Assembly: GCA_900539835.1 (NCBI GenBank)
Contig: UQDR01000007.1
Span: 1-64,000 of the forward strand
DNA from: an uncultured Ruminococcus sp.
GTDB lineage: Bacteria > Bacillota > Clostridia > Oscillospirales > Ruminococcaceae
Reading direction: 5' to 3'
DNA: 64,000 nucleotides
Positions 45,202-53,596 of the stretch are shown one piece after another. The notes below the pieces were generated by a model that made no database searches, was not told the origin of the DNA, and was given only the letters and a program-made list of their open reading frames with translations. The translations under genes were made by a program, and so were the position numbers. Every line of letters starts with the position of its first letter. The stretch's first letter is position 1.

Positions 45202-45366
45202 ATGGAAAAGGATAGAATCTACGGAATCAACTGTGATGTTTCAAACTGTGTTTACAACAGAAACTCATGCGAATGCACAGCTGATAAAATTGATGTTTGC
45301 TGTACTTGCTCAAAGCCTGACTGTTGTGATGAAACAGAATGCAAGACTTTTAAGGCAAGAAGCTAA
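45202..45366 (+). CDS. Small Cys-rich DUF1540 protein
   Basis: 54 residues with nine cysteines in DUF1540-like spacing (CDVSNC, CEC, CCTC, CC, C). The family is common in spore-forming Firmicutes and has no established function; it may bind a metal. AAGGAGTG lies about 8 nt before the ATG. It is divergent from the phosphoesterase gene. It was read directly from the sequence because it is short. Confidence 0.85.
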   Translation: MEKDRIYGINCDVSNCVYNRNSCECTADKIDVCCTCSKPDCCDETECKTFKARS

Positions 45367-45379
45367 TTACTGCTTTTAA

Positions 45380-45443
45380 CTGATTCTTTACAGAATCAGC
45401 CGTCTGACAGCGGTTCACATAGAGTATAATCTCTGTCAGACGG
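45380..45443. other. Tandem hairpins between DUF1540 and thrC
   Basis: CTGATTCT/AGAATCAG (45380-45399) followed by an 11-bp perfect stem CCGTCTGACAG/CTGTCAGACGG (45400-45443). Neither has a T-tract. They separate convergent genes and may act as weak terminators or 3' stabilisers. Confidence 0.6.
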
Positions 45444-45481
45444 ATACATAATGGACAATTAACCATTTTATGCAAAGGAAA

Positions 45482-46972
45482 TTAAATTCCCAGATTTTTA
45501 AACACAAAGTCTTTCATTTCAGTTTTATCAATGATCTCCTTGAATCTGATATCCTTATTTTTCAGTTCTGCCAATGAAGCGGGAACGGGAATCTTTGAAG
45601 CTTCTGAGAGCTTTTCAACAAGCTCAAACTCATCGCTGTCTGTATCAATTCCCATAGCGTCGAGAACTGAACCTGAGAACTTATAAGGACTTGCTGTTGA
45701 TGCGACTATTGTCTTTGTTTCGTCACCTGTAGCAGCTTTATAATCCTCATAAACCTTTACTGCAACTGCTGTATGAGTATCGCAGGTATATGAATATTTA
45801 TCATAGATTTCCTTAATGCATTCCTTTGTCTGGACATCGTCACAGCAGCCTGCATAGAACTCTTCCTTCAGCATTTCCTTCACGCTGTCGCTTACTTCAT
45901 ACTCGCCTTTGGAAGCCAAAGCGCCGAACCATTCCCTGATCTGGGAATCGTTTTCGCCTGAAAGGTGATAGAGCAATCTTTCGAGGTTAGATGAAATAAG
46001 AATATCCATTGAAGGTGAAATTGTTGTATGGAACGGACGATTTCTGTTATACACACCTGTATTCAAGAAATCAGTGAGAACGTTATTAGCATTTGAAGCA
46101 CAGATAAGCTTATTCACAGGGATACCCATTTTCTTAGCATAGAAGCCTGCGAGGATATTACCGAAGTTACCTGTTGGAACGACGATATTGATCTTATCGC
46201 CCAAAGCGATTTCGCCGTCCTTGACCAGCTGTGCATAGCTTGAGATATAATAGATAATCTGAGGTGCAAGACGTCCCCAGTTAATGGAGTTTGCTGATGA
46301 GAACATCATGCCGTTTTTCTCTAATTCTGCTGCGATTTCCTGATTAGTAAAAATAGCTTTAACGCCGTTCTGAGCGTCATCAAAGTTCCCTTTGATTGCA
46401 CAGACGTTTACGTTTTTACCTTCCTGAGTAGTCATTTGTTTTTTCTGCATTGCAGAAACTCCGTCGTCAGGATAGAACACAAGAATTTCTGTATCAGGAA
46501 CATCCTTGAAGCCTTCAAGAGCGGCTTTTCCTGTATCTCCTGAAGTAGCAACGAGGATAACGATTTTCTTATTAAGCTCCAGCTTTTTAGCTGAAGTAGT
46601 AAGAAGATAAGGCAGAATCTGAAGCGCCATATCCTTAAATGCACATGTTGGTCCATGCCAGAGTTCAAGCATATATGTACCGTCAAAGAGATGAGCAAGC
46701 TCAGCGATATTCTCACTGTCAAAATTCTTTGTATTATATGCGCTTTCTACGCAATATTTTATTTCTGTTTCTGTAAAGTCAGTAAGATATTTTGAGAACA
46801 CAAAGAATGCTCTTTGGGCATATGTCATATCTTCCAAAGCCTTGACGTCATCCAAAGTAATTTTCGGAAGCTCGGAAGGAACGAACAGTCCGCCGTCCTT
46901 TGAGATACCTTGTGCGATAGCCTGTGCAGATGTAACATTCACACTGCTGTTTCTTGTACTTTTGTAATACAT
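45482..46972 (-). CDS. thrC: Threonine synthase
   Basis: 496 residues. It converts O-phosphohomoserine to threonine with pyridoxal phosphate. The cofactor lysine is Lys113 in CAFKDMALQ, and the phosphate loop is ATSGDTGKAAL. The start at 46972 is chosen because AAGGGTG lies just upstream; the frame 9 nt longer would begin with GTG inside that site. Its length and N-terminal STRNSSVNVTSAQAI match the longer bacterial class. Confidence 0.95.
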   Translation of the reverse strand: MYYKSTRNSSVNVTSAQAIAQGISKDGGLFVPSELPKITLDDVKALEDMTYAQRAFFVFSKYLTDFTETEIKYCVESAYNTKNFDSENIAELAHLFDGTYMLELWHGPTCAFKDMALQILPYLLTTSAKKLELNKKIVILVATSGDTGKAALEGFKDVPDTEILVFYPDDGVSAMQKKQMTTQEGKNVNVCAIKGNFDDAQNGVKAIFTNQEIAAELEKNGMMFSSANSINWGRLAPQIIYYISSYAQLVKDGEIALGDKINIVVPTGNFGNILAGFYAKKMGIPVNKLICASNANNVLTDFLNTGVYNRNRPFHTTISPSMDILISSNLERLLYHLSGENDSQIREWFGALASKGEYEVSDSVKEMLKEEFYAGCCDDVQTKECIKEIYDKYSYTCDTHTAVAVKVYEDYKAATGDETKTIVASTASPYKFSGSVLDAMGIDTDSDEFELVEKLSEASKIPVPASLAELKNKDIRFKEIIDKTEMKDFVFKNLGI

Positions 46973-47017
46973 AAAAATCACCCTTCTAAACTTTTATCGG
47001 AAAATTCCGTTATTTAT

Positions 47018-47392
47018 TTAATCAGTACTTGCATCAAAGGCTGACACATAATACTTTATTTTCTTAATTTCCTCACCGCTCATTTCAACCACTGCAACGT
47101 CAAATCTTCCGCTGCATGGTTCATCAAGCAAGCTGAAATATCTTTTAGCAGTTTTGATTATACGTTTTTGTTTTGATTTAGTTACAGCTTCTTCTCCGCT
47201 CTGGAAGGCATCAAGCTTTCGTGTTTTTACCTCGACAAAGGCAACGCAATCATTTTTCTTTGCAATTATATCAATCTCGCCGCCACGGACCGTATAATTT
47301 TTTTTAAGTATTTCATAACCGTTTTTTCGCAGGAATTTACAGACGGCAGCTTCACCTGCATATCCGATATCACGTTTTGATTTTATTTGCAT
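47018..47392 (-). CDS. yraN: YraN-family endonuclease-like protein (UPF0102)
   Basis: 124 residues with the PD-(D/E)xK-like signature GEIDIIAKK...FVEVKTRK. The family's cellular role is not established. It overlaps rnhB by 23 bp, as often found next to rnhB. Confidence 0.92.
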   Translation of the reverse strand: MQIKSKRDIGYAGEAAVCKFLRKNGYEILKKNYTVRGGEIDIIAKKNDCVAFVEVKTRKLDAFQSGEEAVTKSKQKRIIKTAKRYFSLLDEPCSGRFDVAVVEMSGEEIKKIKYYVSAFDASTD

Positions 47393-47981
47393 AATACTTT
47401 TTCAGAAAGCTTGGTCTATGTATTGGAGATTCACCGAACCGGTCGATCATCTGATAATGAAGCTTAGTTCCATAGCCCTTATGCTTTTCAAACTGATACT
47501 GGGGATATTTCTCTGCCATTTGAAGCATATATCTATCTCTTGAAACCTTTGCAAGGATAGACGCTGCGGCAATTGACTGAGATTTTGCATCGCCTTTGAT
47601 CACTGTTTGAGCTTCAATATTTAAATCCGGCTTTTTGTTGCCATCCACCAAGACCAGATCAGGTGTTGTTCCCAGTGATTCCACTGCCCTTTTCATAGCA
47701 AGCATTGCGGAATTAAGGATATTTATTTGTTCAATCTCCTCAACGGTAGCAATCTGTATTGAATAGAACAGGGCTTTTTCAATTATTTCATCAAAAAGCG
47801 CTTCCCGCTTTTTTTCGGAAAGTTTTTTACTGTCATTGATTCCCTCGATTACTGTATCAGGAGCGAAGATGACTGCTGCGGCAAAGACATCTCCTGCCAA
47901 CGGACCTCGCCCTGCTTCATCTACGCCGCAAATCAAGGGATAATTTTTTCTATAATCGTTATCAAATTCAAATAAATTCAT
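47370..47981 (-). CDS. rnhB: Ribonuclease HII
   Basis: 203 residues. It cuts RNA in RNA-DNA hybrids, including single ribonucleotides in DNA. The acidic active-site motif CGVDEAGRGPLAGDV is at about residues 19-33, with the second Asp in VDGNKK. It belongs to the rplS-lepB-rbgA-rnhB-yraN block. Confidence 0.96.
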   Translation of the reverse strand: MNLFEFDNDYRKNYPLICGVDEAGRGPLAGDVFAAAVIFAPDTVIEGINDSKKLSEKKREALFDEIIEKALFYSIQIATVEEIEQINILNSAMLAMKRAVESLGTTPDLVLVDGNKKPDLNIEAQTVIKGDAKSQSIAAASILAKVSRDRYMLQMAEKYPQYQFEKHKGYGTKLHYQMIDRFGESPIHRPSFLKKYYANKIKT

Positions 47982-48031
47982 GATTATCTCAATTCACATG
48001 CCTTTATAAGCTATAATTTTATGCTGATTGT

Positions 48032-48052
48032 GGCAAGAGCAAAGCCCTTGCC
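48032..48052. repeat. Intergenic hairpin upstream of rnhB
   Basis: GGCAAG (48032-48037) pairs with CTTGCC (48047-48052) between rbgA and rnhB. The plus strand has TTTTTT a few bases later. GGCAAG/CTTGCC also closes the multi-hairpin element near 53.6 kb, but the shared part is short. Confidence 0.4.
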
Positions 48053-48117
48053 CTACTATTTTTTCATTCAAATTCTTTTTTAACAGCTAAACTGTCCTTA
48101 CATTTGCCCCGTCAGGG

Positions 48118-49008
48118 TCAGGAAGGTTTTTCGAGGCTGATTCTGCCGATTGTTCCGCTGCGGAACTCATCAAGCACGGTTATTGCGGCACGCTCGGTAT
48201 TTATCTCGCCGCCCGACATCAAGAAGCCACGCTTCTTTCCTATTCTCCCTAATAACTCAAATCCTCGGATACATCCCATTATTTCATCGTCAGCCGGAGG
48301 GAGATCATCAATATTAATACCGTATCGGTCTATTATAAGCTGTAGATAGTTTTCATCCATGCACTCCAGAAATCTACAGGCAAGATACTCCATATCCATA
48401 ATATCGTCCTTAACTGCACCTGTAAAAGCAAGCCTCTCGCCAACTATCATATCCTCAAACTTTGGCCAAAGAACTCCCGGCATATCCAAAAGCTCCAAAT
48501 TATCCTCAAGGCTTACCCACTGTTTTCCTCTTGTAACGCCCGGTCTATCCTCGACTTTAGCACGCTTTGAACCTGAAAGGCGGTTAATGAAAGAAGACTT
48601 TCCCACGTTTGGAATGCCGACTATCATAATTCTAATGGGTCTGCCTTTCATGCCCTTTGCGTCCCACTCGGCGATTTTATCCGCCATAATTTCATTAAGC
48701 AAGGATTTGAATTTATTGACATTTTTGCCGCTTCGGCAATCGGTTGCAATTGCTGCTATGCCTTTACGTTTAAAATAGTCAATCCACATAGAAGTAATTG
48801 TTTCGTCAGCAGAATCGGCTTTATTCAGCAGAATTAGCCTTGGCTTTCCGCCCACAAGATAGTCCATTTCAGGGTTTCGGCTTGAATAGGGAATTCTTGC
48901 ATCAATAATTTCTACAACCACGTCAACAAGCTTTAAATTAGACTTCATTATTCGTCGGGTTTTCGCCATATGTCCGGGAAACCACTGGATGTTTGAAACT
49001 TCGCTCAT
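48118..49008 (-). CDS. rbgA: Ribosome biogenesis GTPase RbgA (YlqF)
   Basis: 296 residues. A circularly permuted GTPase needed for late 50S assembly. The permuted order is visible: LLNKAD (G4) comes before GIPNVGKSSFINR (G1), then RPGVT (G2) and LDMPG (G3). AAAGGA precedes the ATG. It is 21 bp after lepB. Confidence 0.96.
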   Translation of the reverse strand: MSEVSNIQWFPGHMAKTRRIMKSNLKLVDVVVEIIDARIPYSSRNPEMDYLVGGKPRLILLNKADSADETITSMWIDYFKRKGIAAIATDCRSGKNVNKFKSLLNEIMADKIAEWDAKGMKGRPIRIMIVGIPNVGKSSFINRLSGSKRAKVEDRPGVTRGKQWVSLEDNLELLDMPGVLWPKFEDMIVGERLAFTGAVKDDIMDMEYLACRFLECMDENYLQLIIDRYGINIDDLPPADDEIMGCIRGFELLGRIGKKRGFLMSGGEINTERAAITVLDEFRSGTIGRISLEKPS

Positions 49009-49029
49009 TTTATTTTCCTTTCAGCTTTA

Positions 49030-49638
49030 TTAGATAAAGCTCTCTATTCGTCCAAGCTCACTAAACGGATATATTCGGAAGATAACTTTGCCCAAAACGT
49101 CTTCTTCGTTGATAAATCCCACAAAAGAGCTTCTGCTGTCGGAAGATCCGTTTCTGTTATCTCCCATAACAAATATTTTTCCGTCCGGAACTATATATTC
49201 ATAAACTCCGCTGCTCACTTTGAATTCTTGATTATATGTAGGTTTATCACGCATTGTTTCACGCAGATAATCGTTTGAAATAACCTCTCCGTTTACTTCA
49301 ACTGTATTTTTATTATAGTCTATTTTTATTTTATCGCCCTCGGTTCCGATACATCTTTTAATAATAGTTTCATGAAGTCCGAAGCTGTTCATTACCAATA
49401 TATCGCCTTTTTCAGGTGTAAGATTAAAATGGGATATTATGAGTCTATCCTTATCATGGAAATTCGGTGACATTGACTCGCCGCAGACCACCACTGTTCT
49501 CAACACAAAGGTAAATATCAAAATCACCACAAATATTGCAAATGCAAATGATTCAAGCCAATCGAGTATGCTATCAAGGGGATTTGTTTTTTTACCCTCT
49601 TCTACTGCTTCTAAATTATTATTTTCATTTTCAATCAT
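49030..49638 (-). CDS. lepB: Signal peptidase I
   Basis: 202 residues. It removes signal peptides at the outer membrane face. One transmembrane helix (about 29-50) precedes the catalytic Ser in GESMSP and the Lys in IIKRCIG; GDNRNGSSDSR follows. The start at 49638 has GAGGA upstream and gives a normal N-terminus. It belongs to the block with rbgA and rplS. Confidence 0.95.
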   Translation of the reverse strand: MIENENNNLEAVEEGKKTNPLDSILDWLESFAFAIFVVILIFTFVLRTVVVCGESMSPNFHDKDRLIISHFNLTPEKGDILVMNSFGLHETIIKRCIGTEGDKIKIDYNKNTVEVNGEVISNDYLRETMRDKPTYNQEFKVSSGVYEYIVPDGKIFVMGDNRNGSSDSRSSFVGFINEEDVLGKVIFRIYPFSELGRIESFI

Positions 49639-49802
49639 ATTATTTCCTCTATTTCTCCGCTTTATATCGGTTAAAAGACTAAATATATCCAAGCCTAAAA
49701 TTAAACATTATTATTATAACAAATATCCTGAAAAATTTCAAGGGCTAACGCTTAAAAAACATCAGTCATTACAATACGGATAAAAGAATTTACAAAGTAT
49801 TA

Positions 49803-49840
49803 AAAAAATAAAGTCGGTATTTTATATAAATACCGACTTT
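49803..49840 (-). terminator. Terminator of rplS
   Basis: AAAGTCGGTATTT/AAATACCGACTTT stem, followed on the minus strand by ATTTTTTTAA, 14 nt past the rplS stop. Confidence 0.9.
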
Positions 49841-49853
49841 CGGAAGTTTAAAA

Positions 49854-50198
49854 TTATCTGATTGCTTCCTTAACCTTAGCTGCTTTACCGACTCTCTTAC
49901 GGAGATAGTACAGCTTAGCACGGCGTACACGTCCGGATCTTACAATCTCAACCTTTTCAACAACAGGTGAATGAACAGGGAACACTCTTTCAATTCCACA
50001 GCCATGAGCTACACGGCGAACTGTGAATGTTTCGTTGATTCCGCCATGCTTCTTAGCAATGATAGTACCCTCGAAAACCTGGATTCTTGACTTGTCGCCT
50101 TCCGTAATTCTAACGTATACTTTAACAGTATCACCAACGTTAAGAACCGGAACTTCTGATTTTAAGCTTGAGTTTGAAATAAGTTTTAAAGCGTCCAC
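49854..50198 (-). CDS. rplS: Ribosomal protein bL19
   Basis: 114 residues, full length, with the conserved VPVLNVGDTVKVYVRITEG and HGCGIERVFPVHSP. It sits at the 30S-50S interface. It has its own promoter, structured leader and terminator, so it is separate from lepB. Confidence 0.98.
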   Translation of the reverse strand: MDALKLISNSSLKSEVPVLNVGDTVKVYVRITEGDKSRIQVFEGTIIAKKHGGINETFTVRRVAHGCGIERVFPVHSPVVEKVEIVRSGRVRRAKLYYLRKRVGKAAKVKEAIR

Positions 50199-50218
50199 TT
50201 TAAATACCTCCTATTTAT

Positions 50219-50366
50219 TTTCAGACATTCATTCACTTTATGGCGGTATTACTGAACACCGCAAAGTCAGAGGACTATCCGCTTTAATGTCTTCCCGAAG
50301 ATCCTTCGGGATATGGCACTAACTCTCGTCGGACATTCTTTCAAAGGCCGACGGTAAATCAAATGC
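50219..50366 (-). promoter_or_regulatory. Structured leader of rplS (bL19 leader type)
   Basis: About 150 nt between the predicted start and the gene. It holds a perfect hairpin CCCGAAG/CTTCGGG (50298-50314), a GCGGTGTT...AATACCGC stem flanked by ACTTT/AAAGT (about 50235-50267), and CCGTCGG/CCGACG pairing near the 5' end. Its position fits bL19 leaders described in Firmicutes; I did not verify the consensus. Confidence 0.65.
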
Positions 50367-50372
50367 TTTTAT

Positions 50373-50401
50373 ATTATATCACATATTCCTAACATTTACA
50401 A
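50373..50401 (-). promoter_or_regulatory. Promoter of rplS
   Basis: Minus-strand TTGTAA (50396-50401), 17-bp spacer, TATAAT (50373-50378). Confidence 0.8.
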
Positions 50402-50407
50402 TAGCTT

Positions 50408-51112
50408 TTAAATAAAATCTTGACCGTTTTTACGCATAATTTTTGTACGAGTTGTATAAATATTTTTAATTTCCACGTTTTCCATTGAACAAAAAGCGTC
50501 CATGACGGCTGATGTATTAAGATTAAACTCACATCCTGCCGGCAGGATAAGATCTATTACGGTGAGATTATTTTTCACTTTTACCGAAACTGTTTTTATA
50601 TGAGGCTTTATATCAACAAGATTGATTCCTTTTTTCTTGGATCGTTTTTCTATTTCAATTTTATTTCTTCCGACAAAATGCTCAAATCTAAGCTTTGCCT
50701 CAAAAGAGTCGATGTTACTGTTAAACCTGATCTCATACTCTGCAAAGGCTATTTCTGTATGCTTATATACCGGTCGGGAGGTTTTATAGATATGAAGCCC
50801 TTCCGGCATACAGGCATTAAGCCTTGCGGTTATTTCACTGAACTCAAGCCTTTCGACCAGAGCCACATCTAAGATTTCTATTTCACTGTCAGTTCCCAAA
50901 GACAGTGCCAAGGGAAAGTTCAGGTATGCATGAGGATTAAAGCCCTGAGTATACCAAATCGGGATTTTTGCACGTTTAAATGCTCTCTGCATTGTTCTCA
51001 TAAGATCAAGGTGGGATATATATCTTGCTCTTCCCGTTTTTCCGTATGTTAATCTATAATCAAAACGCTGTATATTCAGCGATTGATTTTTAGGTATAGG
51101 AAAATCAGCCAC
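50408..51112 (-). CDS. TIGR03936 family radical-SAM-associated protein (DUF2344)
   Basis: 234 residues beginning with RLTYGKTGRARYISHLDLMRTMQRA, the hallmark of the TIGR03936 family. It is usually found next to, or fused with, TIGR03960 radical-SAM proteins. The function is unknown. The start is GTG at 51112, with GGAGG 8 nt upstream; the GTG at 51121 overlaps that site. It begins inside the 3' end of the TIGR03960 gene, so the two are coupled. Confidence 0.85.
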   Translation of the reverse strand: MADFPIPKNQSLNIQRFDYRLTYGKTGRARYISHLDLMRTMQRAFKRAKIPIWYTQGFNPHAYLNFPLALSLGTDSEIEILDVALVERLEFSEITARLNACMPEGLHIYKTSRPVYKHTEIAFAEYEIRFNSNIDSFEAKLRFEHFVGRNKIEIEKRSKKKGINLVDIKPHIKTVSVKVKNNLTVIDLILPAGCEFNLNTSAVMDAFCSMENVEIKNIYTTRTKIMRKNGQDFI

Positions 51113-52943
51113 AATAGACACCTCCGCACTCTTTTTTCACTCCGCAGCCTGAACAGCCCTCTTTGCAATTGCGGGTCGTTTCGGCGTTATGTGCTTTTTT
51201 ATTCTCTCTTACGAGGAACTCATGGGAAACCATATAATCAAGGTGCGACCATGGCATTACCTCGTCATAGCTTCTACGGCGGTTAGCATAAAATCTTGTA
51301 TCTACTCCGCACTCTTCAAAAGCCTCCTGCCAGAGGTCATAACGGAAATGCTCGTCCCAGCTGTCGAGTGTACAGCCTTTTTTCCATGCGGTATAAATCA
51401 CGTCGCAAAGACGTCTATCGCCTCTTGCAAGGACAGCTTCCAGAACAGAAACGTTTTGCTGATGATAACTGCATCGGATTTTCTTGCTGGTAATAGAATC
51501 AAGGAGGTGCTTTTGTTTTTGAGCGATTTCCTCCGGAGTAGCCTGAGGTTCAAACTCAAACGGGGTGAACGGCTTCGGCACAAAGGTTGCTGTGGAAATC
51601 GACACCTGAATTCCCTTTCCACGCTTTTCTTTAGGCGCTTCGTAATAGAGATTAACAACGTCCTGAGCCAATTTTGCAATGCCCTCGATATCCTCCATTG
51701 TTTCTTCGGGAAGGCCCAGCATAAAATATAACTTAACGTTAGCATATCCGCCCTCAAACGCCATTTTACAGGTAGTCATTATTTCATCTTCGGTAACATT
51801 TTTATTAATAACGTTCCTCAGCTTCTGAGTACCTGCCTCGGGGGCAAAGGTCAGTCCGCTTTTTCGGACAGATTTTATTTTATCAAGCAGCTCCTCGCTG
51901 AAATTATCAATACGCAGGGACGGCAGGGAGAGATTGATTCTTTCCTTATCGGTATACTCCACAAGATTTTCGAGAAGCTGATTTATTTCGGTATAATCAC
52001 TGGTAGAAAGAGATGAGAGGGAAACCTCTTCATATCCTGTTTGTTCACAGATACACTTAACCTCGTCTTTTATGGTATCAATATTTTTCTCTCTGAACGG
52101 ACGATAGATAAAACCTGCCTGACAAAATCTACAGCCTCTTATACAGCCTCTTAACACCTCGACCACTGCTCTGTCATGGACTATACTTGTAAACGGCACT
52201 ACAAAGCCGTCGGGATAATACACCTTATCAAAGTCCTTAATGATACGCTTTTTTACTTTAGCCGGAGCTGAATCGGTATTAGGGCTTATAGACTTTACGG
52301 TGCCGTCGCTGTTATAGTAAACGTCATAAAAGGACGGAACATAGACTCCCTCAATTTTTGCAGCTTCTCTGAGAAACTGCTGCTTGGTTGGATTCTGAGG
52401 CTTCATAGCTTCATAAAGCTTCATAATTTCAAGGTTAACCTCTTCTCCCTCACCGATAACAAACATATCAAAGAAATCCGCCAGTGGTTCGGGATTGCAC
52501 ACACATGGTCCACCGCCAACAACTATAGGCGTCAGGTCTTTTCTATCCTTGGCTTTTACGGGGATTCCTGCCAGATCAAGCATTGCAAGGACATTTGTAT
52601 AAGAAAGCTCATACTGGAGAGTAAATCCGATAAAATCAAATTCAGTAAGCGGGTCAAGGCTTTCGAGGGCATAGAGAGGGATATTGTTTTCTCTCATTAG
52701 CTTTTCAAAGTCTTTTTCGGGCATAAAGACACGCTCGCACCAATAGTTTGGCACGGAATTTTTAAGTCCGTATAAAATTTTCATTCCCAAATGGGACATT
52801 CCCACATCATAGACATCAGGGAAACAAAAGGCAAATCTTACATCCACCTTTGATTTATCTTTAATTATGCTTCCATGCTCTCCGCCGATATAACGTGACG
52901 GTTTTTGAGTTTTAAGCAGGAGCTGTTCTATTTTTTCCTTCAA
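51105..52943 (-). CDS. TIGR03960 family radical SAM protein
   Basis: 612 residues. The N-terminal part (about 1-200) looks like a B12-binding-type domain with GGGPCVCNPEPLADFFD. The radical-SAM core has CIRGCRFCQAGFIYRP at about 265. The C-terminus ends in a Cys cluster (CKEGCSGCGVKKECGGVYCG). The reaction is unknown; tRNA or peptide modification is possible. The start is TTG at 52943 with GGAGG 7 nt upstream. It overlaps the TIGR03936 gene. Confidence 0.88.
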   Translation of the reverse strand: MKEKIEQLLLKTQKPSRYIGGEHGSIIKDKSKVDVRFAFCFPDVYDVGMSHLGMKILYGLKNSVPNYWCERVFMPEKDFEKLMRENNIPLYALESLDPLTEFDFIGFTLQYELSYTNVLAMLDLAGIPVKAKDRKDLTPIVVGGGPCVCNPEPLADFFDMFVIGEGEEVNLEIMKLYEAMKPQNPTKQQFLREAAKIEGVYVPSFYDVYYNSDGTVKSISPNTDSAPAKVKKRIIKDFDKVYYPDGFVVPFTSIVHDRAVVEVLRGCIRGCRFCQAGFIYRPFREKNIDTIKDEVKCICEQTGYEEVSLSSLSTSDYTEINQLLENLVEYTDKERINLSLPSLRIDNFSEELLDKIKSVRKSGLTFAPEAGTQKLRNVINKNVTEDEIMTTCKMAFEGGYANVKLYFMLGLPEETMEDIEGIAKLAQDVVNLYYEAPKEKRGKGIQVSISTATFVPKPFTPFEFEPQATPEEIAQKQKHLLDSITSKKIRCSYHQQNVSVLEAVLARGDRRLCDVIYTAWKKGCTLDSWDEHFRYDLWQEAFEECGVDTRFYANRRRSYDEVMPWSHLDYMVSHEFLVRENKKAHNAETTRNCKEGCSGCGVKKECGGVYCG

Positions 52944-53142
52944 TTTTAATCCTCCGAACAGGCAAAGGCTGCCAATATATTAAAATTTATTATAACACAA
53001 AAATTATTGATTGTAAACCGTCTTGAAAATAATGACTTATACATAATTTTTACGACAAAAAAATTGCTCTTATCAGAACAATCAGCTTTTGTCAATTAGT
53101 ATGATATACAATTTTTTCAAAATAAATTCAGCAAAATTACCA
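52944..53142. other. Intergenic AT-rich stretch, divergent promoter region
   Basis: The spacer between the radical-SAM gene and the ncRNA. Apart from the minus-strand promoter at 52989-53017, I see no gene or clear structure. Confidence 0.5.
52989..53017 (-). promoter_or_regulatory. Promoter of the TIGR03960-TIGR03936 pair
   Basis: Minus-strand TTTACA (53012-53017), 17-bp spacer, TATAAT (52989-52994). Confidence 0.75.
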
Positions 53143-53171
53143 TTGATATTTTAAAAGCTTTATGATATACT
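53143..53171 (+). promoter_or_regulatory. Upstream promoter of the ncRNA (candidate P1)
   Basis: TTGATA (53143-53148), 17-bp spacer, TATACT (53166-53171). It would give a start near 53178. Confidence 0.6.
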
Positions 53172-53217
53172 AATATCAGAAAAAAACTATTGAGTGAAAA
53201 ACAAATAAAAAACTGCC

Positions 53218-53245
53218 TTGTTCGAGTCAGTATGGTTTTTATAAT
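53218..53245 (+). promoter_or_regulatory. Proximal promoter of the ncRNA (candidate P2)
   Basis: TTGTTC (53218-53223), 16-bp spacer, TATAAT (53240-53245). It would start the RNA near 53252, immediately before its GC-rich body. Confidence 0.6.
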
Positions 53246-53251
53246 CCAACA

Positions 53252-53462
53252 CATTTTATAAGGGAACTGGTCTCCGGAAGCAGATTGCAGACCTCCCGAC
53301 CCGGACCGCCTTCGGGCTGATTCGGGCTACGGACGAAGGGAGCGTGAACCTTTCGGGCTGGTACCCACCTGCCAGAGTGCGGGTTTTATACACCATACGA
53401 CGGCAAGGCGGTACATATTTTAAAAACAGCGCTGTATCATTTATTGATGCGGCGTTTTTATT
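53252..53462 (+). ncRNA. Structured noncoding RNA, raiA-type candidate
   Basis: About 210 nt of clearly higher GC content than its flanks, with promoters before it and a perfect terminator at its end. Stems visible on the plus strand include GGGA/TCCC plus GGTCT/AGACC (53262-53297), an 8-bp long-range helix ACCGCCTT/AAGGCGGT (53305-53312 with 53405-53412), CGAAGG/CCTTTCG (about 53334-53355) and CTGG/CCAG (53358-53375). It is not tRNA, tmRNA, SRP RNA or RNase P, and its ends do not form the long rod of 6S RNA. Size and multi-stem layout suggest raiA, an RNA of Firmicutes linked to sporulation. The family name is unverified. Confidence 0.75.
53430..53459 (+). terminator. Terminator of the ncRNA
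   Basis: CGCTGTATCA (53430-53439) pairs over its full length, with two G-U pairs, with TGATGCGGCG (53445-53454), followed by TTTTT. Confidence 0.9.
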
Positions 53463-53547
53463 ATCCTGTTCGGTACAGTAGTGACCGAGCTGCTTCGCAC
53501 AAGCTTGGCAAAGCATAGTTATCTAAATGCTGACCGCACCATGACAC

Positions 53548-53576
53548 TTTACAAAAATTAAGAAATATGATATAAT
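53548..53576 (+). promoter_or_regulatory. Promoter upstream of the hairpin element and the 91-residue gene
   Basis: TTTACA (53548-53553), 17-bp spacer, TATAAT (53571-53576). A transcript from here runs through the multi-hairpin element before reaching the gene at 53746. Confidence 0.75.
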
Positions 53577-53596
53577 TTATTTTATGATATAACTTA

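Noticed and set aside
53252..53462. 6S RNA assignment for the ncRNA
   Set aside because: The 5' and 3' ends do not pair into the long rod with a central bubble that defines 6S RNA; instead there are separate local stems and one internal long-range helix.
53256..53516. 86-residue reading frame on the minus strand across the ncRNA
   Set aside because: Promoters and terminator are on the plus strand, the frame has no ribosome binding site, and the sequence shows RNA-like stems. It is a shadow of a structured RNA.
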